DNA of 64,000 nt from the NCBI GenBank assembly GCA_027490995.1, contig JAIXWY010000003.1, positions 1 to 64,000 of the forward strand, in the 5' to 3' direction. A model generated the notes under the pieces. The model made no database searches, was not told the DNA's origin, and saw nothing but the letters and a program-made list of their open reading frames with translations. The first letter of the stretch is position 1. Every line of letters starts with the position of its first letter. The stretch comes from Opitutaceae bacterium (GTDB lineage Bacteria; Verrucomicrobiota; Verrucomicrobiia; Opitutales; Opitutaceae). Made by a program: the position numbers and the translations under genes. Shown here in pieces: positions 56,174-64,000 of the stretch.

Positions 56174-57407
56174 TCTCCTGTTCATTGTCACGGGCTCGAT
56201 CGCGGCCTTTCGCGCCTGCGAGGTGATCTCGCAGTTGGTCCAGCGTGGGCACCGCGTGCGCGTGGTGGCGACTCCATCGGCGTCGCGCTTCGTCGGCGAT
56301 GCGACGCTGGAGGGCCTTTCGGGTCATCCGGTCAGCCGGGAGTTGTTCGCGGCGGGAGAAGCCATGGATCACATCCGGCTGACGCGGTGGGCTGATGCCG
56401 TGGTGGTGTGTCCGGCCACGGCATCGGTGATCAACCGCATGGCGGCGGGGCTGGGCGACGACCTCGTGGGAGCGTTGTTTTTGGCCCATGATCGGGTGAA
56501 GCCATGGATCATGGCTCCGGCGATGAACCCGGCGATGTGGAGCCATCCGGCCACGGAGCGCGGGGTGACGCAATTGCGGGAGTGGGGAGTGCGGTTTGTG
56601 TCGGTGGCGTCGGGACGGACGGCCTGCGGCGAGATCGGGGCCGGAAGACTGGCGGAGCCCGCGGTGATCGTGGCCTCCATCGAGGGAGCCGTGGCGAAGC
56701 CCGCGCGCCGCCTGCGCGTCCTGATTACGTCGGGGGGGACGGCGGAACGGATCGATGGCGTGCGAGTGCTGACCAACCTGAGCACGGGATACACGGGCGC
56801 CCATCTCGCGTCCCACTTCCAGCGGTGCGGCCACGACGTGCTTCTGATGCGCGCGCAGTCGGCGGTGGCGGCGCCGCCGCTGGTCCGCGAGGAGTGCTTC
56901 GTCACCTATGTGGAGTTGGACTCGGCGCTCGACCGACTGCTGGGTGAGGAGGCGTTTGATGTGGTGATCCACGCAGCGGCGGTGGGCGATTTCCGCGTGG
57001 GGATCATGGGGGAGCCCGGGGAGGCGAGTGCGGCGGTGGGCAAGCGGTCGTCGGCGCACCCTTTCACGCTGGGCCTCGTGCCGCGGCCCAAGCTGCTGGA
57101 CTCCCTCCGCGCGCGTGGTCTGGCTCCGGGCGGGCGGATCGTCGCCTTCAAACTCACCGTCGGAGCGTCCGAAGCGGAGGCGGCCGCAGCCGTCGGTCGA
57201 CTCTTTTCCGAATCCGAGCCGGACCTCGTCGTGCACAACGACCTCCAGCACCGCGGGACCATGCCCGACTCGTTCCCGGCGACGGTGCACCCGCGGGCCG
57301 GCGGCGTGCCGGTCCGCTGTGCGACGCGCGATGACCTCGCGCGAGAGTTGGAAACCCATCTGCAGACCGAAACCTCAACCCTTACCTCCCATGCTTCTCT
57401 GTCTTGA
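56160..57407 (+). CDS. coaBC: Bifunctional phosphopantothenoylcysteine synthetase/decarboxylase
   Basis: Steps two and three of CoA synthesis in one 415-residue protein. The CoaC half (about 1-180) has FIVTGSIAAFRACEVI, the FMN-site APAMNPAMWSHPA and the catalytic Cys in TACGEIGAGRLAEP. The CoaB half has VLITSGGTAERIDGVRVLTN, AAAVGDFRV and DLVVHNDLQHRG. Some CoaB positions (IVAFKLTVGASEAE instead of GFAAET) resemble stand-alone CoaB proteins. The start lies inside the end of panC; the stop overlaps coaX by 17 bases. Confidence 0.93.
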   Translation: MSPCNLLFIVTGSIAAFRACEVISQLVQRGHRVRVVATPSASRFVGDATLEGLSGHPVSRELFAAGEAMDHIRLTRWADAVVVCPATASVINRMAAGLGDDLVGALFLAHDRVKPWIMAPAMNPAMWSHPATERGVTQLREWGVRFVSVASGRTACGEIGAGRLAEPAVIVASIEGAVAKPARRLRVLITSGGTAERIDGVRVLTNLSTGYTGAHLASHFQRCGHDVLLMRAQSAVAAPPLVREECFVTYVELDSALDRLLGEEAFDVVIHAAAVGDFRVGIMGEPGEASAAVGKRSSAHPFTLGLVPRPKLLDSLRARGLAPGGRIVAFKLTVGASEAEAAAAVGRLFSESEPDLVVHNDLQHRGTMPDSFPATVHPRAGGVPVRCATRDDLARELETHLQTETSTLTSHASLS

Positions 57408-58176
57408 TGTGGGCAACAGCCAGATCCACGGCGGCGTTTTTGACGGCGACCTCCTCCGCTGCCAGTTCCGGAAATCGACCTCCGCGCTCGAGACAACGGA
57501 CGAGCTCGGTATCTTCTTTACGGCGGTCCTCCGCGAGAACGGAATTGATCCCCGGAGCGTGGAGCGGGTGGCGATTTGCTCCGTCGTGCCGGCGGCCCTT
57601 TACGGCCTGCGTGGAGCGGCGGAGAAGTACTTCCGCAGCGAGCCGTTCGTGCTCCAGGCCGGCGTTCGGACGGGGTTGAAGATCAAGTATCGGAGCCCTC
57701 AGGAGGTGGGGGCCGATCGGATCGCGAACTCCATCGCGGCCATGCAGCGGTATCCCGGTGAGGACCTGTTGGTGGTGGATTTCGGGACGGCGACGACGAT
57801 CGAGGTAATCACGCGCACGGGGGACTACCTCGGCGGGGCGATCCTGCCCGGCGTCGGGATCTCCGCTGCGGCGCTCGCCTCGCACACGGCGAAGCTGCCC
57901 CGGGTGGAGATTGCGCGTCCGGAGGTGGTCCTCGGCCGGTCCTCCGTGGAGAGCATCCAATCCGGCCTCTTTCACGGACATGTCGGTGCCGTCACGCACG
58001 TGGTCGCCCTGCTCACCGCGGAGGTTTTCGCGGGGAGCCGTCCCCGCATCCTCGGCACCGGCGGTTTTGCGCGCATGTTCGCGGAGGAGCGGATCTTCGA
58101 CGAGTTGGTGCCGGAGCTGGTGCTGTGGGGCCTGAAGCATGCCGAGGTGCTCAACCGTGAGTCGGAAACCCGCTGA
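57391..58176 (+). CDS. coaX: Type III pantothenate kinase
   Basis: Phosphorylates pantothenate, the first step of CoA synthesis; type III enzymes are unrelated to CoaA and not feedback-inhibited by CoA. The 261-residue product has the ASKHA-fold motifs LLCLDVGNSQIHGGVFDG, VGADRIANSIAAM, LVVDFGTATTIEVI and GGAILPGVGIS. The ATG at 57391 lies within the end of coaBC. Its stop codon overlaps a TGATG junction with the panD region. Confidence 0.95.
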   Translation: MLLCLDVGNSQIHGGVFDGDLLRCQFRKSTSALETTDELGIFFTAVLRENGIDPRSVERVAICSVVPAALYGLRGAAEKYFRSEPFVLQAGVRTGLKIKYRSPQEVGADRIANSIAAMQRYPGEDLLVVDFGTATTIEVITRTGDYLGGAILPGVGISAAALASHTAKLPRVEIARPEVVLGRSSVESIQSGLFHGHVGAVTHVVALLTAEVFAGSRPRILGTGGFARMFAEERIFDELVPELVLWGLKHAEVLNRESETR

Positions 58177-58193
58177 TGCCCCTTTCCTTCCCC

Positions 58194-58565
58194 ATGATGC
58201 GCACCTTTCTCAGAGCCAAGCTCCACCGGGCCACGGTGACGGCGGCGAAACCGGACTACGAGGGTTCGATCTCGATCGACCTCGCTCTCTGCCGGGAGGC
58301 AGACCTGTGCGAGTTCGAGCAGGTCGACGTCTACAACCTTAACAACGGGGCGCGCTTCACCACCTATGTGATCTATGGTGAGCCGGGCCAGGTGCAGGTG
58401 AACGGAGCGGCGGCACGGCTTGTCCAGAGCGGCGACCGGGTGATCGTCGCGGCCTACCTCGCGTTGCCGCCCGACGAGGTGGCGCGCCACCAGCCGAAAG
58501 TCGTGCTGCTCGGCGAGTCGAACGCCGTCAGCGACGTCCGTACGCACGCGCTCCGCCAGCCATGA
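58194..58565 (+). CDS. panD: Aspartate 1-decarboxylase
   Basis: Makes beta-alanine from aspartate for PanC. It is a self-processing pyruvoyl enzyme: the cleavage site is Gly24-Ser25 in DYEGSISIDLAL, and choosing the ATG at 58194 (MMRTFLRAKLHRATVT) puts the site at exactly the usual residue numbers. An ATG at 58176 overlaps the coaX stop and is possible but adds six atypical residues. The substrate-site YNLNNGARFTTYVI is intact. The product is 123 residues. The stop overlaps nadA as ATGA. Confidence 0.95.
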   Translation: MMRTFLRAKLHRATVTAAKPDYEGSISIDLALCREADLCEFEQVDVYNLNNGARFTTYVIYGEPGQVQVNGAAARLVQSGDRVIVAAYLALPPDEVARHQPKVVLLGESNAVSDVRTHALRQP

Positions 58566-59602
58566 CCTTCTCAGATCAGGAGATCGAACGGGAGGCGGAG
58601 CGCCTGCTCCGGGCCCTGCTTTGGGTGGAGTGCCAACCCGGGGTGCGGTGGGACCACGAGGCGTGCCGGCGCGTGGCTCCGCTCACGCTGGAGATCGGAG
58701 CGCTCAAGCGTGAGCGAGATGCCGTGATCCTGACCCACTCGTACGTTGATCCCGAGATCGTCTACGGGGTCGGCGACTTCCGCGGTGACTCGTACTTCCT
58801 CAGTCAGCAGGCGCGGGACTGCCGGGCGCGGACCATCGTGTTCGCGGGTGTCGTTTTCATGGCGGAGACGGCCAAGATCCTCTCGCCGCAGGCGACGGTG
58901 ATCGTGCCTGACGGGGCTTCGGGCTGTTCGCTTGCGGACTCGATTGACGACTCGATGGTGCGTCGGCTCCGGGCGCTACACCCCGATGCCGCCGTGGTCT
59001 GCTACATCAACAGTTCGGCGGCGGTGAAGGCCGAGTCGGACGTCTGCGTGACCTCCGGAAACGTCTACGACATCGTCGCGGGGCTTCCGGAGCGGAAGAT
59101 CATCTTCGTCCCGGATCGCCTGATGGCGGACAACCTGCGGGCGGAGTTGAAGCGGCGTGGGGTCACGAAGGAGATCATCGCGACGGACGGGACCTGCATC
59201 GTGCACGACCGCTTTGACGCGGCGACGATTGCCGACGCCCGCCAGCGTTTCCCCGGGTTGAAGGTGGTGGCGCATCCGGAGTGTGCGGCGGACGTGGCGG
59301 CGGCGGCTGACTTCGTCGGAAGCACGGGGGCGATGATGCGGTACGTGAAGGAGACGGCCGCCCCTTACTACCTCATGCTCACGGAGTGCGGCCTCGTCGG
59401 ACGGTTGCAGGTGGAGACCCCGGAGAAGCGCTTCGTTTCGGGATGTCGCCTCTGTCCCTACATGAAACTCAACTCGCTGGAGAAGATCCGCGATGCGCTG
59501 CGTTCTCCCCGACCGGACCAGATCGTCACGCTGGACGAGGGCCTGCGGCTCCGCGCGGCCCGCGCGATCGAGCGGATGTTCGCCCTCGCTCCGGCCTCCT
59601 GA
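58562..59602 (+). CDS. nadA: Quinolinate synthase
   Basis: Condenses iminoaspartate (from NadB) with dihydroxyacetone phosphate to quinolinate, using a [4Fe-4S] cluster. The 346-residue product has the expected strings LTHSYVDPEIVYGVGDFRGD, VFAGVVFMAETAKILSP, PDGASGCSLADSI, and cluster-type cysteines in GCSLAD, LTECGLVGR and SGCRLCPYMKLN. It shares a 4-base overlap with panD, directly joining the CoA and NAD halves of the cluster. Confidence 0.95.
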   Translation: MTFSDQEIEREAERLLRALLWVECQPGVRWDHEACRRVAPLTLEIGALKRERDAVILTHSYVDPEIVYGVGDFRGDSYFLSQQARDCRARTIVFAGVVFMAETAKILSPQATVIVPDGASGCSLADSIDDSMVRRLRALHPDAAVVCYINSSAAVKAESDVCVTSGNVYDIVAGLPERKIIFVPDRLMADNLRAELKRRGVTKEIIATDGTCIVHDRFDAATIADARQRFPGLKVVAHPECAADVAAAADFVGSTGAMMRYVKETAAPYYLMLTECGLVGRLQVETPEKRFVSGCRLCPYMKLNSLEKIRDALRSPRPDQIVTLDEGLRLRAARAIERMFALAPAS

Positions 59603-59637
59603 ACGACGAGGCATCCCGCCGCCCGGTACCCTTCATC

Positions 59638-60483
59638 ATGCTCGCGCCCCGATCCCACCACCTCATTGACCTCGCCCTGGAGGAAGACGCCGCCTTGGGC
59701 GACCTCACCAGCCGCCTGCTCTTCCCGTGCGCGCATCGCAGCCGTGCGGTGATCGAGGCGAGGGAGGACCTCGTTGTGTGCGGCATCGCACTGGCGGAGG
59801 CGGTCTTCGCGCGCGTGGACGAGCGGGTGCGGAGCCGGACGCTGGTCGCGGACGGCGCCGCTCTCCGGCGCGGCGACCGGGTCTTGGAGGTGGCGGGCCC
59901 GACGATCTCGCTCCTCACCGCCGAGCGGGTGGCGCTTAACTTCCTGCAACGCCTGAGCGGGGTGGCGACGCGAACACGGCGCTTTGTCGACGCGGTCAGC
60001 GGCACCGGTGTCCGAGTGGTGGATACGAGAAAGACCCTCCCGGGCTGGCGGGCGCTGGAGCGCGAGGCGGTGCGTTGCGGCGGCGGAGGCAATCACCGGT
60101 CCTCCCTTGGGGAGCACGTGTTGATCAAGGACAACCATCTGGCGGCGGCCGGCTCGCTGCGTGAGGCAGTGCGGCGGTGTCGGGAGGGGGCGCCGCACCT
60201 CGCGAAGATCGAGGTCGAGGTGGAGAGCCTGAAGGAGGTGCGCGAGGCGTGTGCGGCGCAGGCGGACGTGATCCTGTTGGACAACTTCACCCCGGGGCGG
60301 GTGCGCGAGGCGGTGAAGCTCATCGATGGTCGGGCGTTGATTGAGGTGTCGGGCGGCATCCGGCTCGAAAACGTGCGCGAGTATGCCCTTCCGGGAGTGT
60401 CCGTCATCAGTGTGGGGAGCCTGACCCACTCGGCGGTGGCGGTTGACCTGAGCCTGGAGCTGGTGCGCGGTCGCTCCGTCTAG
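59638..60483 (+). CDS. nadC: Nicotinate-nucleotide pyrophosphorylase (carboxylating)
   Basis: Quinolinate phosphoribosyltransferase, forming nicotinate mononucleotide. The 281-residue product has EEDAALGDLTSRLLFP, RVALNFLQRLSGVATRTRRF, VVDTRKTLPGWRALEREAVR, CGGGGNHRSSLGEHVLIKDN and IEVSGGIRLENV, matching the family along its length. The ATG at 59638 is 35 bases past nadA. It is followed 9 bases later by nadB. Confidence 0.95.
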   Translation: MLAPRSHHLIDLALEEDAALGDLTSRLLFPCAHRSRAVIEAREDLVVCGIALAEAVFARVDERVRSRTLVADGAALRRGDRVLEVAGPTISLLTAERVALNFLQRLSGVATRTRRFVDAVSGTGVRVVDTRKTLPGWRALEREAVRCGGGGNHRSSLGEHVLIKDNHLAAAGSLREAVRRCREGAPHLAKIEVEVESLKEVREACAAQADVILLDNFTPGRVREAVKLIDGRALIEVSGGIRLENVREYALPGVSVISVGSLTHSAVAVDLSLELVRGRSV

Positions 60484-60492
60484 CTCATCGCC

Positions 60493-62112
60493 ATGGAAAC
60501 CACTCAATGCGATTGCCTCGTGATCGGCGCCGGTCTGGCTGGCTCGGCCTATGCCCTTCATGCGGCGCGTGCGGGCCTCAAGGTGGACGTCCTTTCCGCG
60601 GGCTCGGCGCTGCAGGCGAACAGCGACTGGGCGCAGGGCGGGATCATCTACGACACGACGCCGGACCCGGATCGGCTGGCGCAGGACATCGTCGCGGCGA
60701 GCGGGCACACCTCGAATCCCGAGGCGGTCGCGCAACTCGTGCGCGAGGGGCCCACGGCCGTGAAGGAACTGCTGATCGACGAATTGGGGATCGGCTTCGC
60801 GCGCGACGCGTCCGGTCGGCTCGACTTTGCCCGGGAGGGAGGGCACAGCGAACGTCGCATCATCCACGCCCGCGATGCGACCGGCCACGCGATCCTCGAG
60901 GCGGTGGCGCGATGCGTTGATGTCACGCCCGGGGTGGTGCGCCGGAGTGGGTGGATCGCGCTCGATCTCCTGACACTCTCGCACAATGCGGTCGACGGCG
61001 CGCGCCGTTACGAGCCCCTGACCTGCTTTGGCTGCTATGCGTTGAACACGGCCTCGGGGGAGATCCGCGCCTTCGTCGCCCGCAAGACCATCCTCGCGAC
61101 GGGTGGACTCGGGGGGATCTTCCTGCACACCACCAACCAGCCCGGAAGCGTGGGACATGGCGTGGCGATGGCGCATCGCGTGGGCGCGCGGCTGATTGAT
61201 CTGGAGTTCGTGCAGTTCCATCCGACGGTGTTCCTCACCACCGGGCAGACGCCGTTCATCATCACCGAGGCCATGCGCGGCGAGGGTGCGGTCCTCGTGG
61301 ATGGGAACGGCCGACGGTTCATGGACTCCGCCCATCCCCTCGGCTCGCTGGCTCCCCGGGACGTCGTGGTGAGAAGCATCAAGCAGCAGCTCGATGAGAC
61401 GGGCGCGGGGTGTGTGTGGCTTGACCTTGGACGGATGTCGGCCGCGTTCATTCGGGAGCGCTTTCCCGCGATCCATCGCCGCTGTCTGGAGAGCGGGCTG
61501 GACATCACGCGCGAGCGCATCCCGGTGGTGCCCGCCGCTCACTTTTCCTGCGGCGGCGTCCACACCGATCTGGCCGGTCGGACGACGGTGCGAGACCTCA
61601 ATGCCATTGGCGAGACGGCCTGCACCGGGTTGCACGGGGCGAATCGGCTGGCCAGCACCTCGCTGCTGGAGTGCCTCGTGTCGGCCCGCGCGACGGCGCG
61701 CGCGGATGTGGAGGACCTTGCGCTGGGTTTGTCGCCGAGGCCGGTCCCGCGACCCTGGATGAGTCCGATCCGCACGGCGGATCCCTTACTCATCCAACAG
61801 GACTTCCTGCAGATCCGCACGACGATGTGGAACTACGCGGGCATCCTGCGCTCGCCGGCGCGGCTCGCCCGGGCGAGACGGATTCTGTTGGAGCTTCGCG
61901 AGGATATCCAAGCCTTCTACCGCGATTGCCGTCCCACGCGGGAGTTGATCGAACTCCGCAACGCCGTGCAGACCGCGCTGCTCGTGGTGCACGCGGCGGC
62001 CCTCAATCCGGTCAGCCAAGGGTGCCACACTGTGGTGCCGGACGACGGACCCGGGCCGGGCGCTCCCATCGGCGAAAATGCGAGCGCCGCGCCCGGCGCG
62101 GCCACGGCGTGA
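60493..62112 (+). CDS. nadB: L-aspartate oxidase
   Basis: FAD enzyme oxidising aspartate to iminoaspartate, the first step of de novo NAD synthesis. The 539-residue product starts with the FAD loop CLVIGAGLAGSAYALHAA and has NSDWAQGGIIYDTTPDPDRL, EGGHSERRIIHARDATGHAI, ILATGGLGGIFLHTTNQPGS, FVQFHPTVF and HFSCGGVHTDLAGRTTV, all diagnostic within the succinate dehydrogenase/fumarate reductase flavoprotein family. C-terminal helices RTTMWNYAGILRSPARL are also typical. It is the last gene of the cluster. Confidence 0.95.
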   Translation: METTQCDCLVIGAGLAGSAYALHAARAGLKVDVLSAGSALQANSDWAQGGIIYDTTPDPDRLAQDIVAASGHTSNPEAVAQLVREGPTAVKELLIDELGIGFARDASGRLDFAREGGHSERRIIHARDATGHAILEAVARCVDVTPGVVRRSGWIALDLLTLSHNAVDGARRYEPLTCFGCYALNTASGEIRAFVARKTILATGGLGGIFLHTTNQPGSVGHGVAMAHRVGARLIDLEFVQFHPTVFLTTGQTPFIITEAMRGEGAVLVDGNGRRFMDSAHPLGSLAPRDVVVRSIKQQLDETGAGCVWLDLGRMSAAFIRERFPAIHRRCLESGLDITRERIPVVPAAHFSCGGVHTDLAGRTTVRDLNAIGETACTGLHGANRLASTSLLECLVSARATARADVEDLALGLSPRPVPRPWMSPIRTADPLLIQQDFLQIRTTMWNYAGILRSPARLARARRILLELREDIQAFYRDCRPTRELIELRNAVQTALLVVHAAALNPVSQGCHTVVPDDGPGPGAPIGENASAAPGAATA

Positions 62113-62170
62113 TGCGAGCGAGGCGAACAGGATGCTGAGGCCGCGAGTGGCCGAGCTGACATTTACCATC

Positions 62171-63238
62171 ATGAAAGCACATCTCACCGGACTGCCAGTC
62201 GGTGCTCGAGTCATCGCGTTGGCGTTGGCCTTGCTCGCCACCCTTGGATGCCGCGAGCTTCGGCCGCCGGAGGCCATTCCGACCGTGGTCGTCGAGGCTT
62301 CCGGTGAGACCGAGCCGGTGGCCACCGCGGATGCAGACGCCGCCGATGATCCTGCGATCTGGCGCAACCCCGCCGACCCGGAAGCGAGCTGGATTATTGG
62401 GACGGACAAGAAGGCGGGTATACACGTGTACGGGTTGGACGGTCGTTCCCGGTTCTTTCTTGCGGACGGCCGTCTCAATAACGTGGACCTCGTGGAGGGT
62501 GGTGGGGTGGGCGTCATCGTGGTGGCGAGCGATCGAAATGATCCTGGCGCCGCCGTGCTGCGGATCTACCGCCTCGAGACCACGGCACCGGCTCTGATTT
62601 CGCTCGGAACGGTGGCGGGCGGGGTGGGCGAGGCGTACGGCCTCGCCCTGTGGCTCGGCCCCCAGGGCCTGCACGCGTACTCGGTCTTGAAGAGCGGTGC
62701 GATCGAGGAAGTCCTGATTGACCTCTCCGGCGGATCTCCGGTCGGTCGGACTCTCCGACGGCTGCAACTGGCGTCCCAGGCGGAGGGGTGCGTGGTCGAT
62801 CCGCGGGACGGCACGCTTTATGTGGCGGAAGAGGCGGTCGGGATCTGGCGCTTCGGCCGCAGCGACACCGCGGGAACGCTTGTGGCGTCGGTCGATGGCC
62901 GCTTCCTTGCGGCGGATGTGGAGGGACTGGCGGTGGTGACGGACGGGGTTGAGGGCGGCGTGCTCGTTGCCTCCAGCCAAGGCGACAATGCGTTTGCGGT
63001 CTTCGCCCTGCCTTGGGTGAGTCCGGTCGGACGATTCCGCGTGGGGGCTGGTGCCTATGGGGCGGTCGAGGAGACGGATGGCATCGACGTCAGGGGTGGG
63101 ACCTTCGGCCCCCGATTCCTGGGCGGACTCTTGGTGGTGCAGGACGGCGTCAACGGCGCCCGCGCGCAGAATTTCAAGCTCATTGACTGGGGACACGTCC
63201 GTCGAGCCCTCGGCGAGGGTGTCACGACAGCCCGGTAA
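62171..63238 (+). CDS. Beta-propeller phytase-like lipoprotein
   Basis: A 355-residue secreted protein with a lipobox-like signal (LALALLATLGC, Cys near residue 27). The mature part matches 3-phytase beta-propellers: DAADDPAIWRNPADPEASWI, IIGTDKKAGIHVYGLDG, DGRLNNVDLVEGG, AEGCVVDPRDGTLYVAEE and ADVEGLAVV, with the calcium-binding Asp/Glu residues these strings carry. It should release phosphate from phytate or related organic phosphates. The ATG at 62171 follows nadB by 58 bases. A PhoB-like regulator gene lies downstream. Confidence 0.88.
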   Translation: MKAHLTGLPVGARVIALALALLATLGCRELRPPEAIPTVVVEASGETEPVATADADAADDPAIWRNPADPEASWIIGTDKKAGIHVYGLDGRSRFFLADGRLNNVDLVEGGGVGVIVVASDRNDPGAAVLRIYRLETTAPALISLGTVAGGVGEAYGLALWLGPQGLHAYSVLKSGAIEEVLIDLSGGSPVGRTLRRLQLASQAEGCVVDPRDGTLYVAEEAVGIWRFGRSDTAGTLVASVDGRFLAADVEGLAVVTDGVEGGVLVASSQGDNAFAVFALPWVSPVGRFRVGAGAYGAVEETDGIDVRGGTFGPRFLGGLLVVQDGVNGARAQNFKLIDWGHVRRALGEGVTTAR

Positions 63239-63405
63239 AAGCCGGCTTTGAGGCCGCCTCGAAAGGGGTGGTGAACTCGCGCCAGGAAAGGTCCCTAGCC
63301 CCGCCCTGCGATCCGGCGTCGGACGAGCGAGACTGGCACGTGGGAGTTGCCGGATCGCCACTCATCCTTAATCCAGTCTTCGGAATTCCCCTGCAGACTG
63401 TTAGG

Positions 63406-64000
63406 ATGGTGTCCGAGAGCCAAAAGGTGCTCGTGGTGGAGGACGAGGCGGACATGCGCGAATTGCTCTGCTTTCATCTCCGACGCGAAGGCTGGGCGGT
63501 GCTTCAGACGGGGGATGGCTATGAGGCGTGGGAGATCGTGCAGCGCGAGCCGCCGGAACTCGTCTTGATCGATCTCATGATCAATGGGATGTCCGGCCTG
63601 CAACTGTGCCGGCAAATCCGCAGCCGCCCGGACCTTGCTCATGTGCGGATGATTATCGTTTCGGCCCGGACGGCAGAGGAGGTGGTCTTGGACGGCCTGT
63701 GTGCCGGGGCGGACGACTACGTCCGGAAGCCATTTCGAGTGAAGGAAATTCTGGCGCGCGTGCGCTCGGTGTTGCGGCGGGCGCGTCCGCAGATGGACCG
63801 GCGGGAGGCGACGCTCGAGTCGCCCCCCCTGTCGCTGGACCACTCCCGACGCGAGGTGCGTCTGGCCGGTCGGGTTCTGAGCCTGACCACGACCGAATAT
63901 GGGCTGCTGCGGCACCTGATGTCGCATCCCGGGCGGGTTCTGAGCCGGGCCCAACTGCTCGACGCAGTGGGGGACGGTCGCTCGGCTTCAAGCGGGAGGA
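63406..64000 (+). CDS. OmpR/PhoB-family response regulator (3' end outside window)
   Basis: A two-component response regulator truncated by the window end. The receiver (about 8-120) has the acidic pair in VLVVEDEADMRELL, the phospho-acceptor Asp in LVLIDLMINGMSG, the conserved Ser/Thr in IIVSARTAEE and the Lys in DYVRKPFRVKE. A winged-helix output domain begins near residue 145 (LSLDHSRREVRLAGRVLSLT, then EYGLLRHLMSHPGRVLSRAQ). The domain order is PhoB-like. The sensor kinase is probably to the right. Position after a phytase gene makes phosphate regulation plausible but not shown. Confidence 0.9.
   Translation, partial: MVSESQKVLVVEDEADMRELLCFHLRREGWAVLQTGDGYEAWEIVQREPPELVLIDLMINGMSGLQLCRQIRSRPDLAHVRMIIVSARTAEEVVLDGLCAGADDYVRKPFRVKEILARVRSVLRRARPQMDRREATLESPPLSLDHSRREVRLAGRVLSLTTTEYGLLRHLMSHPGRVLSRAQLLDAVGDGRSASSGR

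Noticed and set aside
59458..61635. 725-codon open frame on the minus strand
   Set aside because: It lies antisense to nadC and nadB, which match their families along the whole length. The translation is His/Arg-rich without domains, a by-product of high GC at third positions.

Overview
The window reads as a high-GC chromosome segment of a verrucomicrobial bacterium, most likely of the Opitutaceae. This placement is inferred from gene content and not from a marker gene: a large HEAT-repeat/cytochrome c protein of the type common in Planctomycetes and Verrucomicrobia, a small secreted Ig-like protein of a style common in Verrucomicrobia, TonB-dependent receptors without SusD partners, and dense ATGA-coupled operons. 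There is no rRNA operon, CRISPR array or intact prophage. Two tRNAs are present (Val-CAC and Glu-TTC).

Left end (1-5.7 kb), accessory DNA. The 3' end of an RHS-repeat protein carries a toxin-like C-terminal domain and is followed after 14 bases by an Imm53-type immunity gene. An IS3-type transposase remnant, a small exported hypothetical protein on AT-rich DNA, a HipBA kinase/antitoxin pair and a stub of another helix-turn-helix gene come next. A LuxR-type regulator with a degenerate receiver closes the region.

Core metabolism (6-22 kb). The arginine genes argC, argB, argD, argF and argG all point right, with argJ inverted between argC and argB. They are followed by a SpoU/TrmH RNA methyltransferase, a polyprenyl diphosphate synthase, an ECF sigma factor overlapping a membrane protein that may be its anti-sigma factor, class I fumarase, arabinose-5-phosphate isomerase, a LysM lipoprotein, and an overlapping XdhC/MocA-type pair for molybdenum enzyme maturation.

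Middle (22-48 kb). A TonB receptor lies next to a secreted S9 peptidase whose start codon touches the receptor's terminator. Then come an exported protein coupled to single-chain glycine dehydrogenase, endonuclease III with an unusual cysteine pattern, tRNA-Val, an XRE regulator and membrane protein pair, a five-gene Opp/Dpp-type ABC transporter operon, the cytochrome/HEAT protein, an SDR enzyme, a SOUL protein and purC.

Right end (48-64 kb). After tRNA-Glu comes a small polysaccharide-use locus (TonB receptor, GH130 enzyme, heparinase II/III-like lyase). An unusually tight cofactor cluster follows, panB-panC-coaBC-coaX-panD-nadA-nadC-nadB, covering much of CoA and de novo NAD synthesis. A phytase-like lipoprotein and a PhoB-type response regulator cut by the window edge end the segment.

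The signals most worth following are the RHS toxin/immunity pair, a sequence element that recurs upstream of hipB, the LuxR-type gene and argJ, and the CoA/NAD supercluster.
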